Part shown: piece after piece, positions 1 to 6,405 of the stretch
Layout of the letters: every line of letters starts with the position of its first letter
Numbering within the stretch: position 1 is the stretch's first letter
IMG/VR virus record: IMGVR_UViG_3300025667_000007
Location: 1 to 49,710 of that record
Strand: one strand, 5' to 3'
Source: a virus
DNA: 49,710 bases
Program-made: the position numbers and the translations under genes
Notes under the pieces: generated by a model
Database searches by the model: none
The model's input: only the letters and a program-made list of their open reading frames with translations
Told to the model about the DNA's origin: nothing

Positions 1-129
1 CCCTTCTCACGTTGTACCTGTGATGGAGCCATTTATTGTCTGACAGATGAAGAATATACGATTGTGATGGCCCAACTGGCTGGACGGAATGAGGTCATAA
101 AAAGTCATAAAAAAGGTGAAAATAAATGA
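1..129 (+). CDS. C-terminal end of an unknown protein (partial)
   Basis: An open frame enters from the left edge and ends at TGA 127-129, leaving 42 residues. The visible piece has a cysteine cluster (CTC at residues 5-7 and a third Cys at residue 13), which could be part of a metal-binding site, and a basic tail rich in Lys. It ends only nine bases before the -35 box of the next promoter, so it is probably the last gene of an upstream plus-strand unit. I do not recognise the family. It could also be a chance open frame, because only 43 codons are visible. Confidence 0.45.
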   Translation, partial: PFSRCTCDGAIYCLTDEEYTIVMAQLAGRNEVIKSHKKGENK

Positions 130-137
130 AAAAAGGG

Positions 138-166
138 TTGACAAGCCCTTCAGTCTTTGCTATAAT
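138..166 (+). promoter_or_regulatory. Sigma-70 promoter, perfect consensus
   Basis: TTGACA at 138-143, a 17-bp spacer and TATAAT at 161-166. Both hexamers are perfect and the spacing is optimal. The predicted start near 173 lies about 25 bases before the gene at 197. It is one of three such promoters in the first 3.6 kb, which suggests early expression by the unmodified host RNA polymerase. Confidence 0.85.
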
Positions 167-196
167 ATACGTATAAATTAAATAAGAGGATATATT

Positions 197-568
197 ATGA
201 CAAACCAACTTCAAGCCGATATGACTCCCCAAGTTAATGACTTGGTAGAAAACATCAAAACCGACTATTATCGCTGGACTAAGCAGTCTTCGGGTTCATC
301 ACCTGCTGGTGAACTTGGCTCAATCAATCAGAAAATGATTGGTGAGTTCAACGAAGGAATCGACTACAAAGTCGGCAAAAAGTACGTTAAAGTGATGACC
401 CAGAATTCTGTTTGGGGATTCGTTGTTAATGTCGATGATGACAAGATGTTCCGCAAAGGTGACATTTTGAAAGCCGCAGGATATAATGCTCCTGCCCGTA
501 ACAAACCCCGTGGAAACATTCTTGATGGTGGCTACCAGATTCGCTGGACTGGCCCTTTATATCTGTAG
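197..568 (+). CDS. Conserved small protein of marine T4-like phages, function unknown
   Basis: A 123-residue soluble protein preceded by an AGAGGA ribosome site (185-190). It has no signal peptide or membrane segment. The C-terminal half (about residues 70-123) has a compact pattern ending in WTGPLYL, preceded by KGDILKAAGY and a PRGNI element. From memory this pattern recurs in small hypothetical proteins of marine T4-like phages, but I know of no assigned function. It is the first gene after a consensus sigma-70 promoter, so it is probably expressed early. The next gene has its own promoter, whose -35 box begins 13 bases after this stop codon. Confidence 0.75.
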   Translation: MTNQLQADMTPQVNDLVENIKTDYYRWTKQSSGSSPAGELGSINQKMIGEFNEGIDYKVGKKYVKVMTQNSVWGFVVNVDDDKMFRKGDILKAAGYNAPARNKPRGNILDGGYQIRWTGPLYL

Positions 569-580
569 GAGATATTTTGC

Positions 581-608
581 TTGACATTCCTCAAAACTCG
601 TGTATAAT
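581..608 (+). promoter_or_regulatory. Sigma-70 promoter, perfect hexamers
   Basis: TTGACA at 581-586, a 16-bp spacer and TATAAT at 603-608. It sits between the stop at 568 and the gene at 643. Transcription should start near 615, which rules out the upstream TTG start at 577 and supports the ATG at 643. Confidence 0.82.
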
Positions 609-642
609 GTACACTATGAATCGAACTAATGAGGTTGAATTT

Positions 643-1296
643 ATGACAGATGACCTGCCTGAAGGTGAAGTAAAGAGAAGGTTGCAGTTGCTAAAAACAA
701 AATGTGTAGGACGACCACTATTTGCTGACGAATATCAGGCGTATTTTCAAGAGCAATTTCTTGAATTTGGTATTGAAGTTTCAACCTACCCATATGGCAA
801 TGAAATTGGTAAAAATCAAATCACAGCCAATGGGTATTTTTGTTCTCAGGACCTCGAAGAAGAAGAGGATACAGATATCGAGTTGGTATTGGTGTTAAAC
901 TCTGAAGACCAAACAATCACTATAAATAATAGTGACTGGGACTTCTTGGAGCACCAAGTCAGGCAAACCCTAGAACACGAAATGATTCATAGAGAGCAGG
1001 CAACACAACGCCTCGGAACAGATATTATGCCTATATTCACCCAACATATGGATGATGAGCAAAAGCGAATTGTCTACTTGAGTGACCCGGATGAAATCGA
1101 TGCCTATGCGAATGACGTTGCTTTGGATTTATTGTGCCATTACACCTATATGGGTGCCTATAGCAGAATGAGAGAATATAAGAAAATTAGACAAGACGAG
1201 AGTCCTATCTTCTGTGAGTATATTGATACTTTCGGATGGAATAGTATGACTGTTAGAGTCCTTGTTAAAAAAGTATTAAAGAGACTGGAGACCTAA
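643..1296 (+). CDS. Zincin-like (HExxH) metalloprotease-type protein
   Basis: A 217-residue protein. HEMIH at residues 112-116 is a canonical HExxH zinc-protease helix, in the context LEHEMIHREQ. A downstream acidic element, SDPDEIDAYAND, could give the third, acidic zinc ligand as in gluzincins. There is no signal peptide, so it should act in the host cytoplasm. I chose ATG 643 because GAGG at 631-634 lies eight bases upstream and because the promoter at 581-608 excludes the longer TTG start; ATG 616 is possible but would lie almost at the transcript start. The substrate is unknown. It is followed at once by the DUF1289 gene with its own GGAG site. Fold call moderate, enzyme activity inferred. 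Confidence 0.65.
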   Translation: MTDDLPEGEVKRRLQLLKTKCVGRPLFADEYQAYFQEQFLEFGIEVSTYPYGNEIGKNQITANGYFCSQDLEEEEDTDIELVLVLNSEDQTITINNSDWDFLEHQVRQTLEHEMIHREQATQRLGTDIMPIFTQHMDDEQKRIVYLSDPDEIDAYANDVALDLLCHYTYMGAYSRMREYKKIRQDESPIFCEYIDTFGWNSMTVRVLVKKVLKRLET

Positions 1297-1297
1297 T

Positions 1298-1495
1298 ATG
1301 AGTAGTAGAGACAAATTTATTAGCCAGTGTGTAGCACAAACACCGTGCGTTGGTTGGGGAACATCCAATTGTAAGATGGATGATATTCTTAAACAATGTA
1401 TGACTTGTAAGCGAACACTGGAAGAAATTGCAGAGTGGGAATCGATGCCATTCGACAAACGTGAGGATGTGTGCAAAGAATTACTTGACCGTTAA
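1298..1495 (+). CDS. DUF1289-like small cysteine protein
   Basis: A 65-residue protein starting one base after the preceding stop, with GGAG at 1287-1290. Its second half, CxxCKRTLEEIAEWESMP followed by a DKR element, matches the DUF1289 pattern known in proteobacteria (C-x-G-C-x-RT-x-x-EI-x-x-W and an acidic-Arg helix). Six cysteines are present in all, enough for a metal or Fe-S site, though none is proven. No function is established for the family. The presence of a proteobacterial-type domain fits a proteobacterial host or gene transfer from one. It lies in the early block just upstream of gp33. Confidence 0.7.
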   Translation: MSSRDKFISQCVAQTPCVGWGTSNCKMDDILKQCMTCKRTLEEIAEWESMPFDKREDVCKELLDR

Positions 1496-1514
1496 GGGAA
1501 GGGAAAATTTAAGG

Positions 1515-1745
1515 ATGAGAAAAGTGAATAAACAACAGGCATTTCAATTATTGATTGAAGAAAGGATGCAAGTTGGTGTGTCATATGTTGATGCAATGGT
1601 CGAGTATATGGTAGAACACCAGTTAGAGCCAAAAGCAGTTGCGAAGTTGATATCTCCTGCATTTCAGTTGAAGATTACAAAGGAAGCAGTAGAGAATAAT
1701 CAAATAAAAGATGATGATGAACCAGGTAGCGTATTACCATTGTGA
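1515..1745 (+). CDS. 33: Late-promoter transcription accessory protein gp33
   Basis: A 76-residue protein matching T4 gp33 over its core: a helix with SYVDAMVEYMVEH, then a LISP segment and KITKEAVENNQ, corresponding to T4 gp33's YLEA..FLEE...KFIP...EAIDEN, and a hydrophobic end (SVLPL) where T4 gp33 has its clamp-binding tail. gp33 bridges RNA polymerase and the sliding clamp to activate late promoters. T4 gp33 is longer (112 residues); the N-terminal extension is reduced here. The start is uncertain: ATG 1515 or GTG 1524, the latter with AAGG nine bases upstream. Its stop overlaps the gp59 start (GTGA), so the two are probably translationally coupled. The TATAAATA boxes later in the window are its expected targets. 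Confidence 0.8.
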   Translation: MRKVNKQQAFQLLIEERMQVGVSYVDAMVEYMVEHQLEPKAVAKLISPAFQLKITKEAVENNQIKDDDEPGSVLPL

Positions 1746-2374
1746 CAGGATTTGAAGCATATAAATTGTATGTTTCCCTAAAGCAACATTTCAGTATACA
1801 AAACGATTATAATTACGTTAAGTATAATGGAAAAATGAGAAGTTTAAATGTTTCGACATACGAACGGCGAAACGATAAGTTCTTTTTTGAAGCATTAGGG
1901 AACAAGCAAAAGAAAGATTTGCTACAGTATTTTGTAGCCAATTTCGCATATCACGGGAGTGATGCAGTATGGATTGGAGATTTACATAGCAAGGAAAGTG
2001 AAGATGTCTACTTCAATTGGAAGAAAAGAGTTCAATCCCTTTCTTACATATTTGAAGAAGACTTGAAAGAAGTGAATGAGTTCTTAATCGCTCGTGGTTT
2101 AGGATTCGATAGATTGTTTGATGTAGAGGATGGTGAGCATCCTGTTATATTCAGATTTGTTCAACAAAGGATGATTGAAGTGGAAAGTTATATTATAATG
2201 GATTCGGTGCTGAAGTTCAGCAAAAGAATTGCCAAGAAAATAATTGACTCTTATATCTTCCCGACTGAACAATACAGATATGACAGATATGGTGACTTCC
2301 TCAAGTTGACTGATACTACACATTATGAAAACATTATGAAAGGAGTATTTTTAAATGCCCAAAATGAACGATAG
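1742..2374 (+). CDS. 59: Replicative helicase loader gp59
   Basis: A 210-residue all-helical protein, close to T4 gp59 (217). Matching elements are AYKLYVSLKQH near the N-terminus, an MR...YERRNDKFFFEAL segment, AVWIGDL and YIFEEDLKEV, all with counterparts in T4 gp59. gp59 loads the gp41 helicase onto gp32-coated single-stranded DNA at forks and recombination intermediates; gp32 is encoded 1.9 kb downstream. Translation starts at GTG 1742, overlapping the gp33 stop by four bases. The 3' end overlaps the next gene by 20 bases. Gene 33 next to 59 and near 32 is a familiar T4-like cluster. Confidence 0.85.
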   Translation: MTGFEAYKLYVSLKQHFSIQNDYNYVKYNGKMRSLNVSTYERRNDKFFFEALGNKQKKDLLQYFVANFAYHGSDAVWIGDLHSKESEDVYFNWKKRVQSLSYIFEEDLKEVNEFLIARGLGFDRLFDVEDGEHPVIFRFVQQRMIEVESYIIMDSVLKFSKRIAKKIIDSYIFPTEQYRYDRYGDFLKLTDTTHYENIMKGVFLNAQNER

Positions 2375-2600
2375 CGACCGCACTGAAATTAATCTGTCAA
2401 AGATTAAACTCACTGGTCTCAAATACACAGGAGACCATCGAATCGGCATTAACTATATGCTAGATAGTGTTCAAGTAGAAACCACTTTGTCTTACGGGAC
2501 TCAGACGGATGCGAAAGATGACTATCAAATGCTTATTGATATGCTGAATGCTTCTGAAGGAACTAAAACCTTACTACAGGAAACCTTTAATGGCTCTTAA
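2355..2600 (+). CDS. Small unknown protein between gp59 and ThyX
   Basis: An 81-residue soluble protein. The start at ATG 2355 has AAGGAG about ten bases upstream, inside the gp59 gene. The reading frame then overlaps the start of thyX by 11 bases, so it sits in a tightly packed, probably co-translated unit. Visible features are an acidic N-terminus, a central stretch of alternating hydrophobic residues likely to form beta strands, and a C-terminal helix (DDYQMLIDML). I do not recognise the family. Its position among replication and nucleotide genes suggests an accessory role, but that is context only. Confidence 0.65.
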   Translation: MPKMNDSDRTEINLSKIKLTGLKYTGDHRIGINYMLDSVQVETTLSYGTQTDAKDDYQMLIDMLNASEGTKTLLQETFNGS

Positions 2601-3576
2601 ACTAGACCCTCTTGGAGATGGCGTATCATCTGTTGAACGTCTGCCTATCGCACCCTCTGACCTGCAAGTAGTTAATGCGGCTAGAGTGTCGATGAGTAAA
2701 CTCCATAAGGAAGTTCAACCTAAAGACACTGGACTAATTAATTATCTGGCCAAGCACCAACATTGGACACCATTTTCTCACGCTCAGTATATGCTGGAAC
2801 GTAAGATGACGGTTCAAGATTATGTTGTGTGGTGTGCCAAGTCTGCCGATGAGCAATTTGTTCGTTCGGTGATTAGTATGGGAGATGGTGGTGTGCGATT
2901 TTACGAACGGGGTTCTCTCTACGCCTTTGTAAAGCACAACATTATTACTGACTCGATGTGGGAAAATAACCCATTGAGTTTGAGTGCATTTGGTATTAAA
3001 AGTGCACCGACATCGGGGTCAAACCCATTCTTTGTTGATGATTGGACTCATATGCTGGCAGACCCAACCAATGAATGGTGGGATAAGCAGAATTTGTATG
3101 CTGGTCTTGGATGGAATCCTCAACGACTTAAAGTAGCACAGTTTAGAATCAAAATGCCTATCTTTATTGCTAGGCAGTGGTATAAGCACCAAGTTGGATT
3201 TACTCGAAACGAAGTAAGTAGACGGTATGTCTCAGATGCACCTGAATTCTTCATTCCAAATGAATGGAGACTCCAGGCGCCATCTGTCAAACAAGGTTCT
3301 TCTGATGAAGTGCATCGACACTCTGGTGATATGCAAGGGTGGATTGCCAATGCAACTGAAACCATTACATCTAAATATACAGAGTTAATGGAAGAAGAGA
3401 ACATATGTCCTGAACAGGCACGTTCAGTTCTACCTCAGTCGATGTATACAGAGTTCGTAGAAACCGCATCAATCGATGCCTATAGACGGCTGATTGAATT
3501 ACGACAAGACCCTCACGCTCAGTATGAAGTGAGAAAATATGCGGAAAGTGTAAAAAAGTGCTTGACAAAGGGTTAG
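2590..3576 (+). CDS. thyX: Flavin-dependent thymidylate synthase ThyX
   Basis: A 328-residue protein making dTMP from dUMP with methylene-tetrahydrofolate and FAD. The phage ThyX signature is present as K199-H-Q, then R206-N-E-V-S-R-R-Y213, matching the RHR...NExSxRY motif of bacterial ThyX except that RHR is KHQ and one residue is inserted. From memory, marine T4-like phage enzymes share this form. Other family marks are the N-terminal AARVSMSK and the HWTPFSHAQ element, where bacterial ThyX has H-x-S-x-x-EH. It is longer than typical bacterial ThyX (about 220-250) owing to insertions. I chose ATG 2590 (MALKL) with AGGAA upstream. A promoter -35 box overlaps its 3' end. Confidence 0.9.
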   Translation: MALKLDPLGDGVSSVERLPIAPSDLQVVNAARVSMSKLHKEVQPKDTGLINYLAKHQHWTPFSHAQYMLERKMTVQDYVVWCAKSADEQFVRSVISMGDGGVRFYERGSLYAFVKHNIITDSMWENNPLSLSAFGIKSAPTSGSNPFFVDDWTHMLADPTNEWWDKQNLYAGLGWNPQRLKVAQFRIKMPIFIARQWYKHQVGFTRNEVSRRYVSDAPEFFIPNEWRLQAPSVKQGSSDEVHRHSGDMQGWIANATETITSKYTELMEEENICPEQARSVLPQSMYTEFVETASIDAYRRLIELRQDPHAQYEVRKYAESVKKCLTKG

Positions 3577-3590
3577 GTATGATGTATAAT
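3562..3590 (+). promoter_or_regulatory. Sigma-70 promoter overlapping the end of thyX
   Basis: TTGACA at 3562-3567, a 17-bp spacer and TATAAT at 3585-3590. The -35 box lies inside the last codons of thyX, which stops at 3576. It should drive the two small genes and gp32 downstream. Confidence 0.83.
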
Positions 3591-3628
3591 ATACCTTAAG
3601 ATGAACTGAATCGAAAGGAGAAGTGTAC

Positions 3629-3838
3629 TTGAGTATCGGAGCAATTCATACAGATGAGGAGATAGTAGTGAAACTATTTGCTCTAATCGGTGACTGTAAA
3701 GAAGTTCACGACATAAATAAATTGCAACGTGAGTATCCTAATCGAATTATCGGGATACATCACAAAATAGAGTCTATGTATGCTCTAGCAATGGAACTCG
3801 AAAGAGAAATTAGGCCGAAGCCTGATGTTATTAACTAA
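3629..3838 (+). CDS. Small unknown early protein with a TTG start
   Basis: A 69-residue soluble protein, mostly helical, with a patch of His, Lys and Arg around IIGIHHKIESM. I place the start at TTG 3629 because AAAGGAG (ending at 3620) is eight bases upstream. The GTG at 3623 is only two bases from that site, too close to be used. It is the first gene of the unit driven by the promoter at 3562-3590 and is followed by another small gene and gp32. The family is not recognised. Confidence 0.6.
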   Translation: MSIGAIHTDEEIVVKLFALIGDCKEVHDINKLQREYPNRIIGIHHKIESMYALAMELEREIRPKPDVIN

Positions 3839-3860
3839 TCAATCTTGAAGGAGATAATGA

Positions 3861-4160
3861 ATGAGTGAAGATGAAGCAAAAGTCGTACAGAAAAACACTG
3901 TACGTATTGATGGAAGTGAATATGATGTTGAGACTTTGCCAACTGTGGCCAAGATTGCAATTGAACATTTAGTTTCAATCGACAAAGAGGTTCAGCGACT
4001 TGAAATGGCACGAGCAGGATTTGCTCAAGCGATTAAAGCCGTTATGGATGGGGATGAAGCACCCGACCCAGTAGATGGTCCTAAAGAGAAAGCGCCGAAA
4101 GCCAAAGAGCCGAAAGTGGAAGTTTCTAAAGGTCCTGAATTAGTTAAAAATCTTAACTAG
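3861..4160 (+). CDS. Small protein resembling DUF6447
   Basis: A 99-residue protein. Residues 12-35 carry the pattern V-x-IDGSEYDVETL followed by VAKIAIEHL, then a helical segment with EVQRLEMARAGFAQAI. This resembles DUF6447-type proteins (an IDGxEYDLxxL strand followed by a coiled coil). The last third is a Lys/Pro/Glu-rich, probably disordered tail. GGAGAT lies just upstream of the ATG. It precedes gp32 and probably shares its transcript. The function of the family is not known. Confidence 0.65.
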   Translation: MSEDEAKVVQKNTVRIDGSEYDVETLPTVAKIAIEHLVSIDKEVQRLEMARAGFAQAIKAVMDGDEAPDPVDGPKEKAPKAKEPKVEVSKGPELVKNLN

Positions 4161-4231
4161 TCAATCGTTTCAAAAGCAGGTAGTGCCAATAATGGTAACC
4201 CTAAAATCTAATATAAAACAGGAGAAACAAT

Positions 4232-5137
4232 ATGAGTTTTGCCGCTCTTAAAAAGCGTTCTAAGTCTAAAAAAGACGTAGAATCAATGATGGACAAACTT
4301 TCAGCCGCCGGTGGCGGTTCGAAGGCAAGTTATGTAGACGACCGATACTGGAAGTTGGAACGTGACAAGTCAAGCAATGGTTACGCAATCATTCGCTTCC
4401 TTGATGCACCAGCAGAAGAAGATTTTCCATTCGTGAAAATTTATTCTCACGGTTTCAAAGGTAAAGGTGGATGGTATATCGAGAATTCTCTCACAACTAT
4501 TGGTAAACAGGACCCGATTTCTGAAGCCAATTCTGAGTTGTGGAATTCAGGTATCGACTCTAACAAACAGATTGCACGAGATAGGAAGCGTAGGCTTCAG
4601 TATATCTCTAACATCTATGTTGTTAGTGATTCCGCCCATCCAGAAAATGAAGGGAAAGTATTTCTCTTCAAATATGGTAAGTCTATTTTTGATATGATAC
4701 AAGCCGCAGGTGCGCCTGAGTTTGATGATGAGACCCCGGTCAACGTCTTCAATCTATTCAGCGGAGCGAACTTCAAATTGAAGGCTCGTAAAGCAGATGG
4801 CTTTGTGAAGTATGACAAGTCTGGTTTTGAAGAACCATCTCAGTGGTTAGAAAGTGAAGAAGAAATGGAGACGTTGTATAACGGTCTGTATTCTTTGGAA
4901 GCGGAGATTACTGAAGATAAGTTCAAATCATATGATGAGTTGAAGAAGAAGTTCTTCCGAGTAATTGGAAGTGGTTCTGAGTCGGATGATTCGTTTACTG
5001 CGGAATCAGTATCAGCACCTGTAACTAAGGTCTCAGAGATTGCCTCTGAAGCACCTTGGACAGACGGTGACTCTAATACTGATAAAGTGGAAGAGGATGA
5101 CACGATGAGTTACTTCAGCAAACTAGCCGAAGCATAA
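4232..5137 (+). CDS. 32: Single-stranded DNA-binding protein gp32
   Basis: A 301-residue protein (T4 gp32 has 301). Regions in order: a basic N-terminus (LKKRSKSKK, residues 6-14) like the T4 LAST motif used for cooperative binding; an OB-fold core with YWKLERDKSSNGYAIIRFL, SHGFKGKGGWYIENS and the IYVVSD strand; then an acidic tail ending DDTMSYFSKLAEA, which in T4 binds replication and recombination partners. The protein has no cysteine, so the T4 zinc site (His plus three Cys) is absent; only the His of SHGF remains. The 71-base leader after the previous gene could hold an autoregulatory operator as in T4, but I cannot show one. A strong terminator follows. Confidence 0.93.
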   Translation: MSFAALKKRSKSKKDVESMMDKLSAAGGGSKASYVDDRYWKLERDKSSNGYAIIRFLDAPAEEDFPFVKIYSHGFKGKGGWYIENSLTTIGKQDPISEANSELWNSGIDSNKQIARDRKRRLQYISNIYVVSDSAHPENEGKVFLFKYGKSIFDMIQAAGAPEFDDETPVNVFNLFSGANFKLKARKADGFVKYDKSGFEEPSQWLESEEEMETLYNGLYSLEAEITEDKFKSYDELKKKFFRVIGSGSESDDSFTAESVSAPVTKVSEIASEAPWTDGDSNTDKVEEDDTMSYFSKLAEA

Positions 5138-5156
5138 TCCATCAGGATGTTGTTTT

Positions 5157-5187
5157 AAAGGGAGCCTTTACGGGCTCCCTTTTTTTG
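5157..5187. terminator. Bidirectional rho-independent terminator
   Basis: The stem is GGGAGCC (5160-5166) with GGCTCCC (5173-5179) and a 6-base loop. It is flanked by AAA on the left and a run of seven T on the right (5180-5186), so the stem extends by A-T pairs. It lies between the converging gp32 gene and the minus-strand gene ending at 5189. The T run serves the plus strand; the short A run serves the minus strand less well. Confidence 0.88.
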
Positions 5188-5188
5188 T

Positions 5189-6052
5189 TTATGCTATTAC
5201 GAATGATACTAACATCTCAGCACCGGCTACACTCAACGGATTAACCGCAGTAGCATAACGATTTAAGATACCAATATTACCTTGAAATGATTCAACAAAG
5301 CCACTCTTCAATATTTCTTGTGGGAAAGTACCCATAATCACTGAAGATGCACCCATTGATTTTTTGTCATCATCTGCTAGTCCAACGTAAGCCTCTACAG
5401 CCGCAGGGTCTGGGTTGACATAGTATTTCGTTTTACCCAACTTGTTAACAATCAATCGGTCTGCATTATCTTCATCGCCGCCTGTGTATTTGCTTAGTGC
5501 TGATATAGCCGCTAATTGCTTATACGGAAGTATAACAAAAGCATCATATGTCCTAAACGATGGAGTGTTCATCTTAATGACAAGTTCTTGAACCCGCTGA
5601 GTGACTTCAAACAAATTCAGTTCGGCATTGCCAGCATCGGTCAATGTCAATACTGGAGTTGCTAGTGAATTGGCTGCCAGGAATGCCAGAAAATCATCAT
5701 TCTCTTCTTTGTCTGTAATTCCCTTGAGTAGATTCGCCGCAATTTTATATCCGTCTAGCCCATACTGATTCGTCAAATCTCGCATTGCTTCCATCGAGAG
5801 TCCAGACTGTATTGGATTAGTCGTTGCAGTGTTTATCGTCATAGTCGAGACCACCGTTTCAAACGAATTCGTTGCCGCATTTCGCTTGAGATTGATGATT
5901 TGACCTGTACTCATTTTCATAGGAACAACTGCCGCCACTGCTCTCAATAGTGAGATAGTGGGTAATTCTTCAAATGCGTTTATTAGTGAATTAAAACTAA
6001 AATCGGCAGTGCCGATGTTAGCATTCGTTACTACTTCTTCTAGATTTTCCAT
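5189..6052 (-). CDS. Short gp23-like (HK97-fold) capsid protein, possible vertex protein
   Basis: A 287-residue protein. The segment LLRAVAAVVPMKMSTGQIINL (about residues 34-54) parallels the gp23 element that ends GVQPM..PTG..FALR. Near the C-terminus, ILNRYATAVNPLS resembles the gp23 TRYGIGINPFA strand, and both are followed by a short hydrophobic end. T4 gp23 is about 520 residues, so this lacks the insertion domain and the N-terminal region. It may be a gp24-like vertex protein or a decoration protein of the same fold. It lies last in the minus-strand late unit, against the terminator, far from any usual head cluster. AGGAA precedes the ATG and a near-consensus late box lies at 6090-6097. 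The fold call is a motif inference. Confidence 0.5.
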   Translation of the reverse strand: MENLEEVVTNANIGTADFSFNSLINAFEELPTISLLRAVAAVVPMKMSTGQIINLKRNAATNSFETVVSTMTINTATTNPIQSGLSMEAMRDLTNQYGLDGYKIAANLLKGITDKEENDDFLAFLAANSLATPVLTLTDAGNAELNLFEVTQRVQELVIKMNTPSFRTYDAFVILPYKQLAAISALSKYTGGDEDNADRLIVNKLGKTKYYVNPDPAAVEAYVGLADDDKKSMGASSVIMGTFPQEILKSGFVESFQGNIGILNRYATAVNPLSVAGAEMLVSFVIA

Positions 6053-6089
6053 ATTAATGTTCCTAAATTATATTATTGAATTCTATTAC

Positions 6090-6097
6090 TATTTATG
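6090..6097 (-). promoter_or_regulatory. Probable late promoter (7 of 8 bases)
   Basis: On the minus strand this reads CATAAATA, one base from the T4-type late box TATAAATA. It lies 37 bases before the ATG at 6052 and directly after the stop of the upstream gene (6100). The first base differs, so strength is uncertain. Confidence 0.45.
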
Positions 6098-6099
6098 AC

Positions 6100-6390
6100 T
6101 TATTTAATCTTGTCTTTGTATTTCGGGTCGTTTTTGCGTTCAATCCGCTCTTCATCAACATCCAGACCATATTTTGTCCGTATCATCGTATCTAGTTTCA
6201 GGATATCCGTCTGGAGTACCCTTATTCTATCTATCAACTGTATAATAATATTTGTCTGATTATCTATTTTTCCTGTTAGTGATACTTGTAACCATTTTAT
6301 AATCTTCCAAAAACCCCACCCAACAAATAATAAACCAACAATCGGAATACCTAGTTTTTCAACTAGACCCGCTATTTGTTCATATTGCAT
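6100..6390 (-). CDS. Small membrane protein with cytoplasmic coiled coil (holin-like)
   Basis: A 96-residue protein with one clear transmembrane helix at about residues 14-32 (IPIVGLLFVGWGFWKII), followed by a helical segment with heptad-like hydrophobics (IIIQLIDRIRVLQTDILKL) and a charged C-terminus. This layout fits small phage membrane proteins and one-helix holin candidates, but no lysis gene is seen nearby, so a holin role is only a guess. It lies 15 bases downstream of the probable tape-measure gene in the minus-strand late unit. Confidence 0.6.
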   Translation of the reverse strand: MQYEQIAGLVEKLGIPIVGLLFVGWGFWKIIKWLQVSLTGKIDNQTNIIIQLIDRIRVLQTDILKLDTMIRTKYGLDVDEERIERKNDPKYKDKIK

Positions 6391-6405
6391 TTAAAAATCC
6401 TTATT

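Noticed and set aside
132-150. AAGGG...CCCTT inverted repeat around the first -35 box as an operator
   Set aside because: Only five paired bases and an eight-base gap; too short to claim.
577-642. Longer start (TTG 577) for the HExxH gene
   Set aside because: The promoter hexamers at 581-586 and 603-608 lie inside it, and GAGG sits eight bases before ATG 643.
921-928. TATAAATA inside the HExxH gene
   Set aside because: Perfect match but in the early block, about 370 bases before the next gene. Probably chance in AT-rich coding DNA, though a late start for gp33 is not excluded.
3623-3628. GTG 3623 as start of the small early gene
   Set aside because: Only two bases from the AAAGGAG site; TTG 3629 has ideal spacing.
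4161-4231. Autoregulatory pseudoknot in the gp32 leader
   Set aside because: T4 has one, but here I see only a weak GGTA/TGCC pairing and no convincing structure.
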